DNA from: Guadua angustifolia
Taxonomy: Eukaryota; Streptophyta; Magnoliopsida; Poales; Poaceae
NCBI GenBank assembly: GCA_036346375.1
Contig: CM070502.1
Coordinates: forward strand, 72,804,224 to 72,868,223
Reading direction: 5' to 3'
DNA: 64,000 nt
The position numbers were made by a program, and so were the translations under genes. The notes beneath the pieces are model-generated. The model saw only the letters and a program-made list of their open reading frames with translations, searched no databases and had not been told where the DNA came from. Of this stretch, positions 1 through 12,015 are shown in pieces; the first letter of the stretch is position 1; each line of letters opens with the position of its first letter.

Positions 1-221
1 CGTCTCCAAACGTGATTTACTTGCACAAGTTTTAGAGTTGGAGAGATGTGCCACTTGAAAAGTATTCTTATACAAGTGAGATATGGTAAACTTGTCTTGT
101 GTCGGACATTGGTTTTACTGTTTCCTTTTTCTCTCAAAAATAAAAAAAACATTAACCTCTTGCATGTATATCACTATATCTCACCTACTAATATTAAAAT
201 AATTTTTTGTGAACATTGAAG

Positions 222-2702
222 ATCTGCAAAGGCTTGGACTTCATTCATACATGTGGCATAGCACACCTTGATGTGAAGCCAGATAACATATATGTCAGAA
301 ATGGTGTTTATAAGCTTGGAGATTTTGGTTGTGCTACACTTACTGATCGGAGTTTGGCAATTGAAGAAGGAGATTCACGTTATATGCCTCCGGAAATGCT
401 GAACGAAAAGTTTGAGCATCTTGACAAGGTAGATATCTTTTCTCTTGGAGCAGCGATCTACGAGCTTATAAGAGGCACCCAGCTTCCTGAGTCTGGACCT
501 CAGTTTACAAGTCTCAGAGAGGGCAAAATAGCATTACTTCCAGGATGCCCAATGCAGTTCCAGAGTTTAATTAAGGTATAACACCATATGACTTTTCCTT
601 CCCAGCTGTTTATTTTGATTTGCCCTTTATGTCTATATGCAGCACGACAATCAATTAAAATTATTCTACATAAGTATTTTTTTTCCTTTGGGACGGAAAC
701 CCCATATCTTCATCCCTTCTTTAAATGCAAAATGGAGAGCACACTTCTGTGTTAATTATAATCTCTCCACGCTTGGTAAAATCCATGATTACCCAAAACA
801 GTATGATGTAGGATTTTTTTTTTTACTTTTGCAGCTAAAAGGTTGAAATTTGCTGTGAAACAGCTGCAATTTATGATACATAAGCAAATTCCTTCCATGT
901 TGCGTATTTATTTCAATTTCCAAATGACGTAACAGTAGTAGGATATGACAATAGTTGGCTACTTTGATACACCACATTGCCTTTCTATATCTAGACTGTT
1001 TACAAGCCTGTCCAGGAATCCTAACATTATTTTTTTAATGCTGTTTATGCAACCTCTTGCTAAAACCAATGGCCATCCATTGCATCTGTTTTAAAAGAAT
1101 GGCCATATTTAGGGTATTTTTAGCATAGGTAGGCTAGCAACAAGAAATGCTCTTAGGTTGGGCACAATTCGTTTTCCCCCCTTTTTCTGTGCCTTTCTTT
1201 TGCTTTTTGGTTCCACCAAGCTAGACCTTTGGTAAAGTCTTTTTGTTCTGTTCTTGCATGTTATCGACAATCTAGTCGCAGCATGTTGCATGTTCTTTTT
1301 CTCCAATTAATCTTGAAGTATGCTCTTCTTGTCCAAAATATCATATCGTAGGCTAAGAATATTGTTAGGGATAGCAGCACGACAAAATATTGGAGATAAA
1401 GAATTAACGTGAAAAAACTCTTGCGGTAAAAAACCACAGAAAACAATCCACTATAATGTTTCAAAATTACAAGTATAAGGGGGTTGACTTATATAGCCAA
1501 AGAGTTCTAGTTTTAGGCGACTTGGACTAACAATTTATTTGGATAGAACTAAAAGATATGGTAGTTAGAGATATTGAGTTATCTCTAACAAACCTCTCTT
1601 TAACTCAAAATCTATAACAGAGTTGTTTCTGAAAAACCCTGAAGGGTAATCAAGCATATGAATAGAAGCGTGTTAAAAGTCTAAAAGACTAATGAACAAG
1701 AAGACTGAAAAAGTCAATCCAAACATTTGTAGTGGGAAAACCGCAAATGGTATAAAAGACTGGAATAGTTTTATCCAAACACTCCTGTGGTTTTTTACCG
1801 CAAGAGTTCTAGTTTTAGGCCACTTGGACTAACAATTTATTTGGATAGAACTAAAAGATATGGTAGTTAGAGATATTGAGTTATCTCTAACAAACCTCTC
1901 CTTAACTCAAAATCTATAACGGAGTTGTTTCTGAAAAACCCTGAAGGGTAATTAAGCATATGAATAGAAGCGTGTTAAAAGTCTAAAAGACTAATGAACA
2001 AGAGGACTGAAAAAGTCAATCCAAACATTTGTAGTGGGAAAACCGCAAAGGGTATAAAAGACTGGAATAGTTTTATCCAAACACTTCTAATGAAGCAAGA
2101 TTGAGTAAACCACCAGTAGATCGAGAGAAAGACTGGAACAGTCAATCCAAACACATATCTATAACAAAGTAAACGAAGAATCTGGGCCTTCAAGGATTCA
2201 TAACCCCAGTAACAAGTGGTATCAGAGCCCTAACAAATATTTTATCTTTAGTCGAGTTGATTGAATCTAGTAGACTGTTTGGGTCAAGAGTATTGCTCTA
2301 GGACCTTTTTGTTAGTAGTTCGTTTCTTTGCCTGAATTAGAGCTATTAGTTGGTTGATTGTGAAATTGCTTTTGTGGCATACTAGCAGGTTCCTTTTTGT
2401 GAAGTATCATTTAGTATCATTTATGATAGTATGTGCGGCGTTATAATAATTTTTTATTTTTTTGTTGTCACCTTAATGAACTCTTACCATCCAGCATGCC
2501 TAGTGCATCACTGCTTCAGCTTAAGGTTTCAGAAACATTTGCTCTCTGAAAACAGGCAATGATAGCAAACATGCTGAAACATTCTGTTTCTGCTCATTTT
2601 CAGTCCATGATGGATCCTGACCCGGTGAGGCGGCCTTCTGCAAAAGAGATCCTGAGACACCCTGTCTTCGAGAAGCTTCAAAAGGTCTCGGCGAAGAAAT
2701 AG
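222..2702 (+). CDS. WEE1: WEE1-like protein kinase, C-terminal part (5' end outside window)
   Basis: Two exons are visible, 222-575 and 2604-2702, both in phase 0 with AG acceptors and a GT donor at 576. They encode the last 150 residues and end with TAG. The first exon carries the catalytic loop HLDVKPDN, the metal-binding motif GDFG, and RYMPPEML in the activation segment. The second begins SMMDPDPVRRPSAKEILRHP, the kinase C-lobe end. Wording matches plant WEE1, which phosphorylates the inhibitory tyrosine of cyclin-dependent kinases in the nucleus to delay mitosis. The N-lobe with its ATP-binding lysine lies upstream of the window. The 2,028-bp intron between the exons is enlarged by a retrotransposon piece (1363-2235), but both splice sites are intact and the reading frame is open, so the gene looks functional. 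In rice WEE1 neighbours MPK13, as it does here. Confidence 0.9.
1363..2235. mobile_element. Rearranged LTR-retrotransposon piece in the WEE1 intron
   Basis: The block opens near 1368 with TGTTAGGGATAG, an LTR-like terminus. It ends near 2214 with TAACA followed by TGGTATCAGAGC at 2217-2228, the standard plant primer-binding site for initiator methionine tRNA. The string CTCTTGCGGTAAAAAACCAC (about 1421-1440) recurs as its reverse complement near 1787-1806, so part of the LTR is inverted. No gag or pol reading frame is present. The Copia LTR at 62542-62691 has a related CCGCAAGGGTTTTTCACG segment, which points to Copia. Exact ends and orientation are unclear. Confidence 0.6.
1501..2085. repeat. 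283-bp direct duplication inside the intronic LTR piece
   Basis: Bases 1501-1783 recur at 1803-2085 (offset 302) with only a few mismatches. Between them is a 19-bp spacer containing the inverted CCGCAAGAG string. Confidence 0.85.
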
Positions 2703-3159
2703 AACGCATCATCCATTATTTAGATCCCAGCAGTAAGAGAGAAGCGCAGCTGAGCCAAACACCACCAGCTGCTGCCAATTTTGTATATCTATCGAAAGAA
2801 GACTCTCCAAGAGCGCACTACGGTCGGTTTTCTCCCAGTTACCAAATAGGCAGATGATATGTGTCTGTCTGCCCTGATCTGATATTGTATAGGTACTAAG
2901 AACTAAGCTGTGATCCGATTTCTAGGCCGGGAATTTGAGCAATGTTTGTAAGTTACGGCTGTTTTGATGGATGATGTTTTGTCGTGGTTTGGAGTTTGTG
3001 CTGGACGGTCGGACCATCTTCCGTTCTACAAACGCCTAACTCCTGTTTTTGCCGTCATCTCTAGGATGCCTGGGGAGTCTAGAATCTTGCCCCCAATTTC
3101 CTTTGGATTCGTGTGTCACTAGTCTGCTCGAATGCGATTTGATATCGAAATTTTCAAGG
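2703..3159 (+). other. WEE1 3' flank, likely 3' UTR then unique sequence
   Basis: This follows the WEE1 stop codon. It has no reading frame of note and no clear repeat. The first 200-300 bases are the likely 3' UTR, but no unambiguous polyadenylation signal can be fixed. Confidence 0.4.
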
Positions 3160-4390
3160 GAGTAATCATGGTAGCAGGGTTAACAATACCGCTTTAACTT
3201 TAGTTTTCGATGAACCGGTGGTATTGAAATTCATGAAGAACCTATTGTGTTCGAAAGTCAAACAAATTTAAAATCTTGTCAAACCGCGGAGCGAAATTTG
3301 AAGAAAAAAGGTCGAAAACCGCTCGAAATATGACAAATTTTGAGTGGTTTTCTTGAAAATCGACGACGGGTTGAAAAATTTTAAAAAAGTGTAAAAATGG
3401 GCTAAATTGTAAAAAAATGTTGTAAATTTGTAAAAAAAATTAAAGGCCCAAAAAATAAAAAAATGTAAGAAATATATATAAAAATGTAAAAATACGAAAA
3501 AATTCAGGCAAGATGTTTCCTACGTATGAAATTTTTTTGTCACGACTTTGGCCATATTTTAGATAATGCAAGTTGTAAAGTAGATATTTAGCAATAATGT
3601 ATCAACACATAATCTTTTATTTCAATACTACTCACATATCAATCCAACAAGTGCAAACATAGTCATTCACATAATCACATACCAATACCATTCACATACT
3701 AATACTATTTACATTTCAATACTTTTCATTTGAAATTGTAAAATAGGCATAACTTCGTTGTCATTCCATTGTTACATATATGCCATGTTTGATCTACATA
3801 AATAGAATGTTTGTAAAAAAATTGAGTTGGAACGAAATGAAACAAAATTTTGACATAACCTTTGTTATATTTTAGATAATCTAAAGTTATAAAATAGGCT
3901 TTTAGCAATAATATGTTAACAAATAACCTTACATTTCAATATCATTCGCATAATAATCCAGTAAGTGCAAAAAATAGGCATTCATATATCAGTACCATTC
4001 ATATTTCGATGCCTTTCATTTTAAGTTGTAGAGTAGGTATATTTTCGTCCTCCTTCCTATATATATGTCATGTTGGACTTATTGGACGCTATGTTAGTAA
4101 AAGAAAATCAAGTTGCAATAAAATGAAACATTACCTTCGGGTCTCAAAAACATATTTGCTTTTTTTACCTTTTCTATTACCTACATTTTGAATGGCTCAA
4201 AAACGTTTCCAAACTTCTTTTTTTTTTCAAAATTCCCCAAATCTTTTGAATTTAAACTTGATCGGTAAATCGAACGAAATCCTTTTCCAAACCGGAGTGG
4301 TACGTATGAATTTCATAAAATTCGAGCGGTTTTTGTCGAAAAGTGAAACCCCGGTACGGGGTACCAAAGGATTCTGTTATCTTTTTAGTT
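3160..4390. repeat. AT-rich degenerate transposon-like repeat with internal tandem duplication
   Basis: A block rich in A and T runs, with recurring ACCGGNGTGGTA-type strings near both ends (about 3210 and 4290). It contains two diverged copies of a unit of about 313 bp: TTTTAGATAAT followed by TTAGCAATAAT occurs near 3557-3597 and again near 3870-3911. Its wording (runs of GGTTTTTGA, CGGTTTT) is shared with 52380-52780, so the two are probably the same family. No protein is encoded and the superfamily is not identified. Confidence 0.45.
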
Positions 4391-7300
4391 GAACTTCTAT
4401 GCCGCATAATCTTCAGTCCTCACAGAACAACCTGATTTTCGAAATAAGTCACTGTTAGTCCCTGCCGCCCGCCTTACCTATCAAGTTTACAGTTTACACA
4501 TCAAGAGCCTGTTCTACTGTTTTTTCCCCCTTCTTTATTATGGAAGAGCCTGTTCTACTGAATTGTAATTTTGTCAGGGTTATTCGATGCTGTTTGGACT
4601 ATGGCGCACAAGGAGAACACCGGTGCATCGATCTTGCTATTTTGTAAGTGGCCTGATTCTTTTTATAAAAAAAATCTAGGTCGACTTTTCCGATATTTGG
4701 ATTAGCTTTGAGATGTGAATATCTGATTCTGATTTTTGACTCGTTATGAAACACCCAATTTTTTTTTCAAAATTTCGCTTTATTCTTTTATTTAGATTTT
4801 ATTTGAATTTTCTTGAATTTATTCGGATTTATCTGAGCTCTTTTTATCTTCCTTCCTTTTCGGGCAGGGTTCCCATTTCGAACGCTTTCCTTTTGACCTT
4901 CGCCCAATCCTCCTACCGATTTTATTTCCCTCCGGCCCACTCTTGGTAGCCTTTTTTCCTTTTTTTCCGCAAATCAAATGCGCCTCGGCCAGCCGCCCCG
5001 CCTCGGCCCATTCCGTGGTCACCAACATACCTCGCTTCCCGGCCCGGCCAAAGACCTTTCTCCCCCTCCTTCTTCCTTGCGGCCGTATGACTCTCACTTG
5101 GTCTCGGCTTCGCTAAATCCTCGGCGCAAGTTTTCCACGCCTCACCTGCTCCGACTACTCCCCATCACGTCGCCCGTCCCCCTCTGCCACCAGCTCCGCC
5201 GGTCCGAGCTCAGTTTCGCCCGGTCACTTCTCTTCCCGGCGTCGGCTTTTCAACGCCGTGCTCGGCCTCGCCTTCAATGCCAACCGGTCCCGTCCCATCT
5301 CCTTCACCGCCGGACGCGCCTCGTCACGCACCGTCGTTTCCGCCACCCGCCCAACACTGCAGCCACGCCGTCCAAAGCGTCATCGCCGTTGAAAATCGCG
5401 GTTCTCTCTCCCCTCACCTGACTCTCTCTCGCGCCCGAGCTATAAATAGCCCTCCCGCCCTCATTTCGCCCTACTTGAGTTCGCCATGATGCTCTCATCC
5501 TTTTCCCCACCTCTTTTCGCCCTTGCACTCTCCTCACTTAGATCATGAATCTCTTCCCGCCTCCGGTGCTCTCTCGCCGCCCGCCCTCCACTCCACCCTT
5601 CCCCATTTCTCCCCGCCTTCAAAAGCCTCCCGGTGCTCCCAGCCACTCCATTCCCCTCCATGAGTCCTTTGTTTCATCATTTTCGCCATTGTCTTCTCCA
5701 GCTCGGTCGAGCTCCTTGGCTGCGTCGCTCCACAATCTCCCCTCTCTCGACCTGCAGGTCCTTGCGCCCACCACCTCTCCTAGTCAGCTGCTAAGCATCG
5801 CGTCAGCCTCCTTGCCTCAGCCGACATCCTGTGCCTTCGTCAACCTCTTTTCCACTTTCATTGTGCTTGGGCCCCCACCTACTAGTCCTCCCTCTCACCG
5901 CTCGCTGGGCCCCAGTGTCACTTTCCCTCTCCCCCCTCGCGCCCATTGCCACCGACCCTCCTTGCTTTGAGCCACTTTGTCGCCCTCGGCCAGACTCATG
6001 GGCTGCCCAATCTGCTAGCATGTGTTGCCTGTGACGCATGAGGTCGTGGGTCATGAGGATTTGGGGCCATACGCATAATCTTGGCGCCTAAGTCAAAATT
6101 CCATTTTTGGTTTTTTTTTTCCCGAATTTTCGGATTTCAGTTTGTTAAAAATCCGAAAAATCAATTTAAAAATCCAGAAAAATCCCCAAAAATTCAAAAA
6201 TGGCCAAAAATACATAATCTTGATCAGTTCGAGCCACTGAGTCCAAAAACGACATCCGTTTCGCCAAACCAAGTCCAGAAAATTCCAAAAATGCCCCTGA
6301 GCTCCGTTCCGGCCATTTTCTCTCCCGTTCCTTTTTCTGTTTCTTTTCCTTTGTTGTTTTTATTCGTTTATTTATTGGTTGCGTTTTCTCGCGTTAGATC
6401 CGACGTCGGAGAAACTCTCGGAGCGAAACCCGGAGCCGGAGTAGTCCTTGGAGCCGTGCCAGGAGCAAGCTCCGTTCGAGACCAGACACAACATCGACCT
6501 ACTCTCTTTTAGGAGAAACCTCGACTCCGCAAGACAAGCCACACTCCTTAAACATGTTGATCCCATTATTCCGTATAATTACTGTATGTATTTAGTTATT
6601 GCATTTGTCTGTAAATGGAGTAGAAATCTAAAAAGGAGCTAGTTTAGAAAGACTTGACTAGTTAAACCCACCCCCTTATTAAGACCATATTGATTATGCC
6701 ATATTCAGTTATAACCCTAGGCTATCATTAATGAACCAATATAGGTTAGCTATAATAATAATCATTATTTTTCATTTATTGCTCAAAACTCGTTTCAAAA
6801 CCTACTATGGTTTGGGGGACAGATTAGAGCGGACCACTGGAGGTGGATCTTGGCCCAATCCCCAAACCGATGACAAGCCCGATGTGGTGTGGAAAAGTGC
6901 AGGAGGTACGGTGGTGCGGTGTGTGTCGGGGTTGTATTCGGCAATTGAGATCAACCTGGGCAAAGTAAATAACTCAGTCCCTCTCAACCACAAGTTGGGT
7001 CGATTACATACTATTGGCACGATCCATGTAGCGATATATTGTCTTTCCCTTGGAATGCCTCTAGTGGACCCCATTCTCTGTGGAGGAATGGGTAACGTTG
7101 TGGTTTGGGGTGAAGCAGAATAGTGCGGCCATTGTTGGTTTCTAATAAATGAGTTTCCTCAGTTGATTAGTTCGCAAGCAGTCGCTTTGGCGATGGGCCA
7201 CGAAAGCGGGATTTGCACCTACTAGGTAGGAGCTAAAGAGAGAAATTCAATGAAAGGTTATATTAATCTCGGTCCTAACGCATGCATAAAAGTTGTATGT

Positions 7301-7640
7301 GTTCTAGAGTGGCACTAACGATAGTAGATATCTTGTGGGTAAAGTTGAGTAGCTCAGAGAGTGATCTAAATGGTATTGAATCTGCGTGCTTCCATTAATG
7401 AAGTTGGGTTAATTTGGTGATTCCGTAATCGAGCTTGAGTAGATTTAATAATAAACTTGCCGTGTCTGGATGACTCGTTACTTATACTCAAGAAAGCAAA
7501 AATTACCTGATAAATAAATATCTCCTCCTAGTCGCATAATACATGATGTGAGGACGTATCAAACGGGAATAAATCTTTCAGTGAGGTCTTGTAAGTCGAT
7601 AGCAAGGAGGAAAAATATTACCGACTCGATATTGGGGAAG
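4391..7640. other. Gene-free repeat DNA, probably LTR and leader remnants of a large retrotransposon
   Basis: No host-like or pol-like reading frame was found. The stretch 4860-6060 is pyrimidine- and GC-rich, contains TATAAATA at 5441-5448 and many short overlapping open frames with no conserved protein. It is followed by AT-rich sequence with repeated AAAAATCC strings (6140-6220) and a long non-coding tract. This layout resembles a Ty3-type LTR plus untranslated leader, but no matching second LTR, primer site or coding domain is visible, so the call is by texture only. Confidence 0.3.
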
Positions 7641-8122
7641 TTGTCTTGAAATTACTGCAGTTTGTAAGCTAACACACACACAAAAGCACGAGTATATATT
7701 TTTTTGGGGTGATTTTCATTTTTTAAGAGCATAGAAACACTACACGACTTCTATAAAGTCTACTACTTACTCTACTCTCATTCATGCTATCTAGAGTAAG
7801 CAATAAAACTAGCTTGTATAATAACTATCTCTAAAGATTGTTTCTAGAGAAATACTAAAGCATTTAATTTAGACATTCAATATTAACTTCATCTTTGTGG
7901 CTATTAACGAAACACTAACTTCAATACTAACAATCGCTCGCACCGACTCTAACACTGGCTTTAGTCGGTGATAGCACATATTTTCTCGTGCAAAACTGGC
8001 TAGTAAATAAAAGCCGATTTTCTCCCCTCTTTTCTTACTCTTTCATATAAGATAAAACTAATGCATAAATGCTAATAGTAAATTGAGATGGTCTTACTGT
8101 AGCCCTAGCAAGGAAAGAAAAG
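7641..8122. other. Unannotated AT-rich intergenic sequence
   Basis: No reading frame, repeat structure or recognisable element was seen in this stretch, which lies directly upstream of the first copy of the 3.55 kb duplication. Confidence 0.3.
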
Positions 8123-8135
8123 TCCCACTCTTTAG

Positions 8136-9185
8136 GTTGGATCCCGATTATTTGACATTCATATTATTTTAATAATTTTGGATTCATTTCACACCCAAAA
8201 TGACCCTTTTGGCCCTCTTTCTTCTTCCTCCTTTTTTTTTTCTTTGCCTCTGTCTATGGTCACTGCCCCTCTAGTGTTATCTCCTCACCTTCTCTTCACA
8301 TCCTTAACTATAGTTTTTCCTCTCCCTCCTCTTTCCTAGGCAGTCACGCTATGGACGACTGCGGGGAGTTCATGCCGTCGGTAGCGGCGAACCCTCTGAC
8401 CCCTACATCGCTCGAGTGCGCCACTTGTGGGTTTCCACCACAACTTCCATGGTGGGCTCCCTGAGGCGCTGCTATCATCGCCTCGCCTCACGCAGCTGTC
8501 GCTATCCATCGGGGACATCTCGTCGATGACGCACATGTTCCTCTCGCTGGCGTTGAGGCTCCCTAGGGTATCTGGCTCCACGCGAGGAGTATGAGGAGGA
8601 GGTGAGGTGATGTAGCGGGCGGCGGCGGAGTAGTACTTGTCAGCAACGAGGTTAATGACGTTTGCGACAGCAGGGTGGGCACAGATGTGCATGATGATGG
8701 CGTCTTTGAGAGCTAGTTGAAGCCGTCGATGGCTGCGAGGATCTTGAAGCGGTGGTTAGCGACGACCATGGGTGAGTGGTGAATCTTGTGGTTCTCATTG
8801 ATCTTGGCTGGACCGCAACCCCGCATCGCTCAAAAGCAGAAGTGACGGATGTGTTGGGTTGATGTGTTGGAGTTGGAGAAGGTGAGGAGTTTATCACTTT
8901 TCCACTATTTTTATAAATTTAGCTTATTTTCAAAGTAGTTATAAAAATAGTCTTATATCTTACCGTAAAATTGTTGCGAGATGACACTTGTTGATTAGAG
9001 ATAGAGTTATTTTTTACAATTATGTTCAAAAGAAAAAGGCTAGTTTTTTTTTTAAAGACATAGCACAAAAAAAGTGATGATTCGGAAGAAGAGGAGACGG
9101 CGCAAAGGCAAAAGAGACAATTTATAAGGGATTTTAAGTAGAAATTATTAAAATAATATAAAATGACAAATAATCAGGATCCAGC
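8136..9185. mobile_element. TIR DNA transposon with a possible captured gene fragment, copy A
   Basis: The left end reads TTGGATCCCGATTATTTGAC and the right end, reverse complemented, reads CTGGATCCTGATTATTTGTC. The terminal inverted repeats extend about 43 bp through TATTATTTTAATAATTT. TTA on the left and TAA on the right flank it, but no longer target duplication is clear, so the superfamily is open. The interior is GC-rich and has coding-like minus-strand frames at 8336-8897, interrupted relative to each other, containing NHRFKILAAIDGFNQ in the other copy and VANVINLVADKYYS here. This looks like a piece of a host gene carried by the element, but the parent gene is not recognised. The element ends 130 bp before the MAP kinase exon 1 ATG. 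Confidence 0.65.
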
Positions 9186-9315
9186 ATAAAAAAAATGGCA
9201 AACTAATCAATTACAATCTGCACCGTCGCAAACAAAAATCCGCCGAAGGAGATTGACAGCAGCAACCGCGACAGTGACACCGTCCAATGCCGCTTGGCGT
9301 CGCCGGAGCAGCACC

Positions 9316-9548
9316 ATGGCCGGGGGAGGGGGAGCAGCGCTCGTCGACGGCGTCCGCAGATGGTTCCGCCGCCGCAGCCCCGCCTCCGCGGCCTCCTCCG
9401 ACCCCGGGCGCTCATCGTCGCTGGCGGGGTCCTCTTCCCTGACGTCTGACCCGACTGCCTCGAGGCCGCCGAGGACCCGGACCTCCCCGCCATCCGCGTC
9501 ACCAGGCGCAAGATGCCGCCGCCGCCGCTCGACCGCCAGATCGAGAAG
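9316..9548 (+). pseudogene. MAP kinase first exon, copy A (length defect)
   Basis: An ATG at 9316 opens MAGGGGAALVDGVRRWFRRR, the N-terminal style of group D plant MAP kinases, and a GTGAG donor follows base 9548. The last third reads sensibly only in a second frame (EDPDLPAIRVTRRKMPPPP then DRQIEK), which would join in phase 0 to exon 2 at 27213. The exon is 233 bp, two over a multiple of three, so the ATG frame and the conserved tail are out of register. If spliced to exon 2, the ATG frame reaches a stop soon after, so this exon can only serve as a leader or upstream reading frame as read. Confidence 0.65.
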
Positions 9549-11887
9549 GTGAGTCTCGCAACTGCCTCGCGTCGATCTTAATATGCTCGTGCGTCTCTCG
9601 AATTATGAGTTGCTTCATACCCTTATTCGGCTTATCGGCGGGTTGAATTTAGCGGTTAGGGTCGGAAAGATCATGTCTCTGTCGTGTTGCTTCAGCACGA
9701 GAATTCGATGCAACTGAATGGTTGAAGTGTGAACTCGATCGAATTTGACTTGTCGGGTTTTCTTGTTTGGTTGCTCAGGGAGTTTGCTTGGTCCAAAGCT
9801 CATCGTGTTTGGTCGGAAAAATCCATTGATTTCCTCCTATCGATCTTGACTGCTTGGTTCCTTGCCATGTTTCTTTGGTTGGTCCAGGAGTTGGCGCATA
9901 TCAAGCAACTTTTTCTGTGGTAAAGTTTTTGCCTTTTAAAGTTTTGATTCTACTGGCCTCTCGCATTTCATGGATTGCGAATGCACTATTGTATTGGAGC
10001 GCTACTTCTATAAAGCTCTCGCAGTTGGTAGATTGAGACGGCAGTGGCCTAGTATGATTTGACGGGTTCTTGTTTCAGAAATCTGCAACCTGCGCGTTTA
10101 CAGTTTTCCTTTTTCTGATGCTTTATTCCAATCTTGCTACGCGGTGGTGCTATTCCTTCAGTGGCTTCTGGTGTTGCTTTGGTTCCTGCTCTGCTCGTGC
10201 TGGCCATGTGCTTGAATCTATTCTTGTCGTAGTCATGTGTGCCACAGGAATTATTCTATACAAGTGTCCATTATTTTAGTTTTTCATGTCTGACTGTGCA
10301 AACTCAACCGGATTAGTTTTTGGCTAGCTGTTGCTTGCTTAAGGAAGGTGCACTTCTCCCATTTCTTCTGTAAAGCTCGTGCTTTTCTCCCTTGTATATT
10401 GTATCTTCTCTTGGCGTCAAACTTATTTGATGCCGCGTAATTCCCTCCGTACAGTTTTGACTTAGATTTCTGCAATTGATTGTATATTCCTGCGAAAGTT
10501 CTGGTGTCCTGTTTCTGATGTTGTTGGCAGGGACTGATTCCACCGAGAACAAGTCTTGGGTTGCACCATGGAGCTTTTAAATTGATGAAGTTTGACCTTC
10601 AAAACGAAATCACATTTTTATTAGGCTCGAACCGGATGTTAGTTCCCTGGTCATGATAGTTATAGGGAAAAGAGCGTAGCTATTGTTCTTCTGTTACTTT
10701 ACTTGCTTCCATGTTGATTTCTCTGGCAGTTCCATGAGCAATGAGTAGGCCCTCTTTTAAACAAGGTACTATGGTTCAACTGCTTCCTGCAAGAGCTTGT
10801 GCAATTTTGTCACTTTTCTGTTGTATTCTATCTAGTTATGGCGATATTTTGCTCTCTGGGTACTTGATTGATGCAGTTCAAAGCTCTAAATGTATATCTT
10901 CTTTCACTAATGGTCCTTTGTGTGGGACGCATTTGTTATTGGCAAGTTTTATATTTGGTACTTCTTGATTCTTATTGCTTTCATTATATTTTGACAGGTT
11001 AATTTGTTCTTTTTTGTGAACACTTGGGGTTTCCATTTCCTTCAATTCTGTGCATAATTCAACTACCTTTGAATTGTTTATTCAAGTGTTTTTTGGATTC
11101 TTATGCTCAAAATCTTCTCTTTTGAGCTGTGGAGCTTTACATGACGGGCAGTGGGGAGTGTGGAGGGACTGAAATCCTACTGCCTTTCAGTGAAAAAGGA
11201 ACGCTTTTCCTTTTACTTTATCCTAGCCGTCTATTTTAAATGAATGAGTACGATTAAACCTTGATTCAAAACAGCTCAGGTGACCACTTGTACAGCATGG
11301 AACCTCACAGAAAATAGGTAAGACTAGGTTGAGTTGCGCACGATGCCGCGCCGTAAGGGAAAAATCTGGTATGATAATTTCGTTTTTTTCGGGTCTAGTC
11401 TACAAAAAATTTTTGAATTTTTTCGGGCCTAGCCTAAAAAAAATGACGAAAGGACTTTTTTTTTAAAAACCGCGTGGGAAAAAAATGATGAAAGGACCTA
11501 AACGCGATTTCCAAATCAGCTATAAACCCTCGACGAATCCGCGTTTTTTTTTAAAACCGTGTGTAGGGACCTAAATGTAATTTCAATATTTTTCGGGTCT
11601 ATTTTACTCTAAAAATGCGAAAAAGAACTTAAAGCGATTTTTAATTTTTCGAAAGGACCTAAGCGTGATTCTAAAAAACAACTATTATCAATCACATCTG
11701 TGCATCCAATATTTTTTCGCAGCAGCAGTCGAGAGTCGAGACTACTTGGGAAGATGAGAGCTGTCACTCGTCGTCGTTGAAGGACGAAATGGCAGGAAGA
11801 AATCCCCACAAGTGCAAATAAAAGGGAGAATTGATGATACGCCACTCCATAGATTGCCACTATAAAATGTCACTGCTCATGCTGTAA

Positions 11888-11990
11888 GGCCTGGTTTAGA
11901 AAGTCCATTTTCGACCGAGATCTCTATGAGTTTAAAATCCCAGCCTATCCACAAAGATCCTGGTCGAAAATGGGCTTCTCAAACCAAACC
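11888..11990. mobile_element. 103-bp foldback MITE, Tourist-like
   Basis: The left arm GGCCTGGTTTAGAAAGTCC pairs with a right arm whose reverse complement is GGTTTGGTTTGAGAAGCCC. The arms continue through the shared CATTTTCGACC. TAA flanks both ends (11885-11887 and 11991-11993), the target duplication expected of PIF/Harbinger-type Tourist MITEs. It lies in the 324-bp spacer (11679-12002) between duplication copies A and B. The rest of the spacer is unrecognised. Confidence 0.75.
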
Positions 11991-12015
11991 TAATTGGTTT
12001 TTTCCCACTATTTAG

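Larger units (their letters stand above)
8123..11678. repeat. Segmental duplication, copy A (3.56 kb)
   Basis: From TCCCACT at 8123 to CTAAAAAA ending at 11678 this segment matches 12003-15545 almost base for base, with small homopolymer and short indel differences. In order it holds a TIR transposon (8136-9185), the 5' flank and first exon of the MAP kinase gene (9316-9548), its intron sequence, and the start of an unclassified repeat (about 11311-11678, with several GGACCTAAACG-type strings). Downstream of copy A the repeat stops abruptly, whereas after copy B it continues, so copy A is cut short at this junction. Confidence 0.9.

Noticed and set aside
6731..7123. Open frame of 130 codons
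   Set aside because: It lies within non-coding retrotransposon-like sequence and has no domain resemblance.
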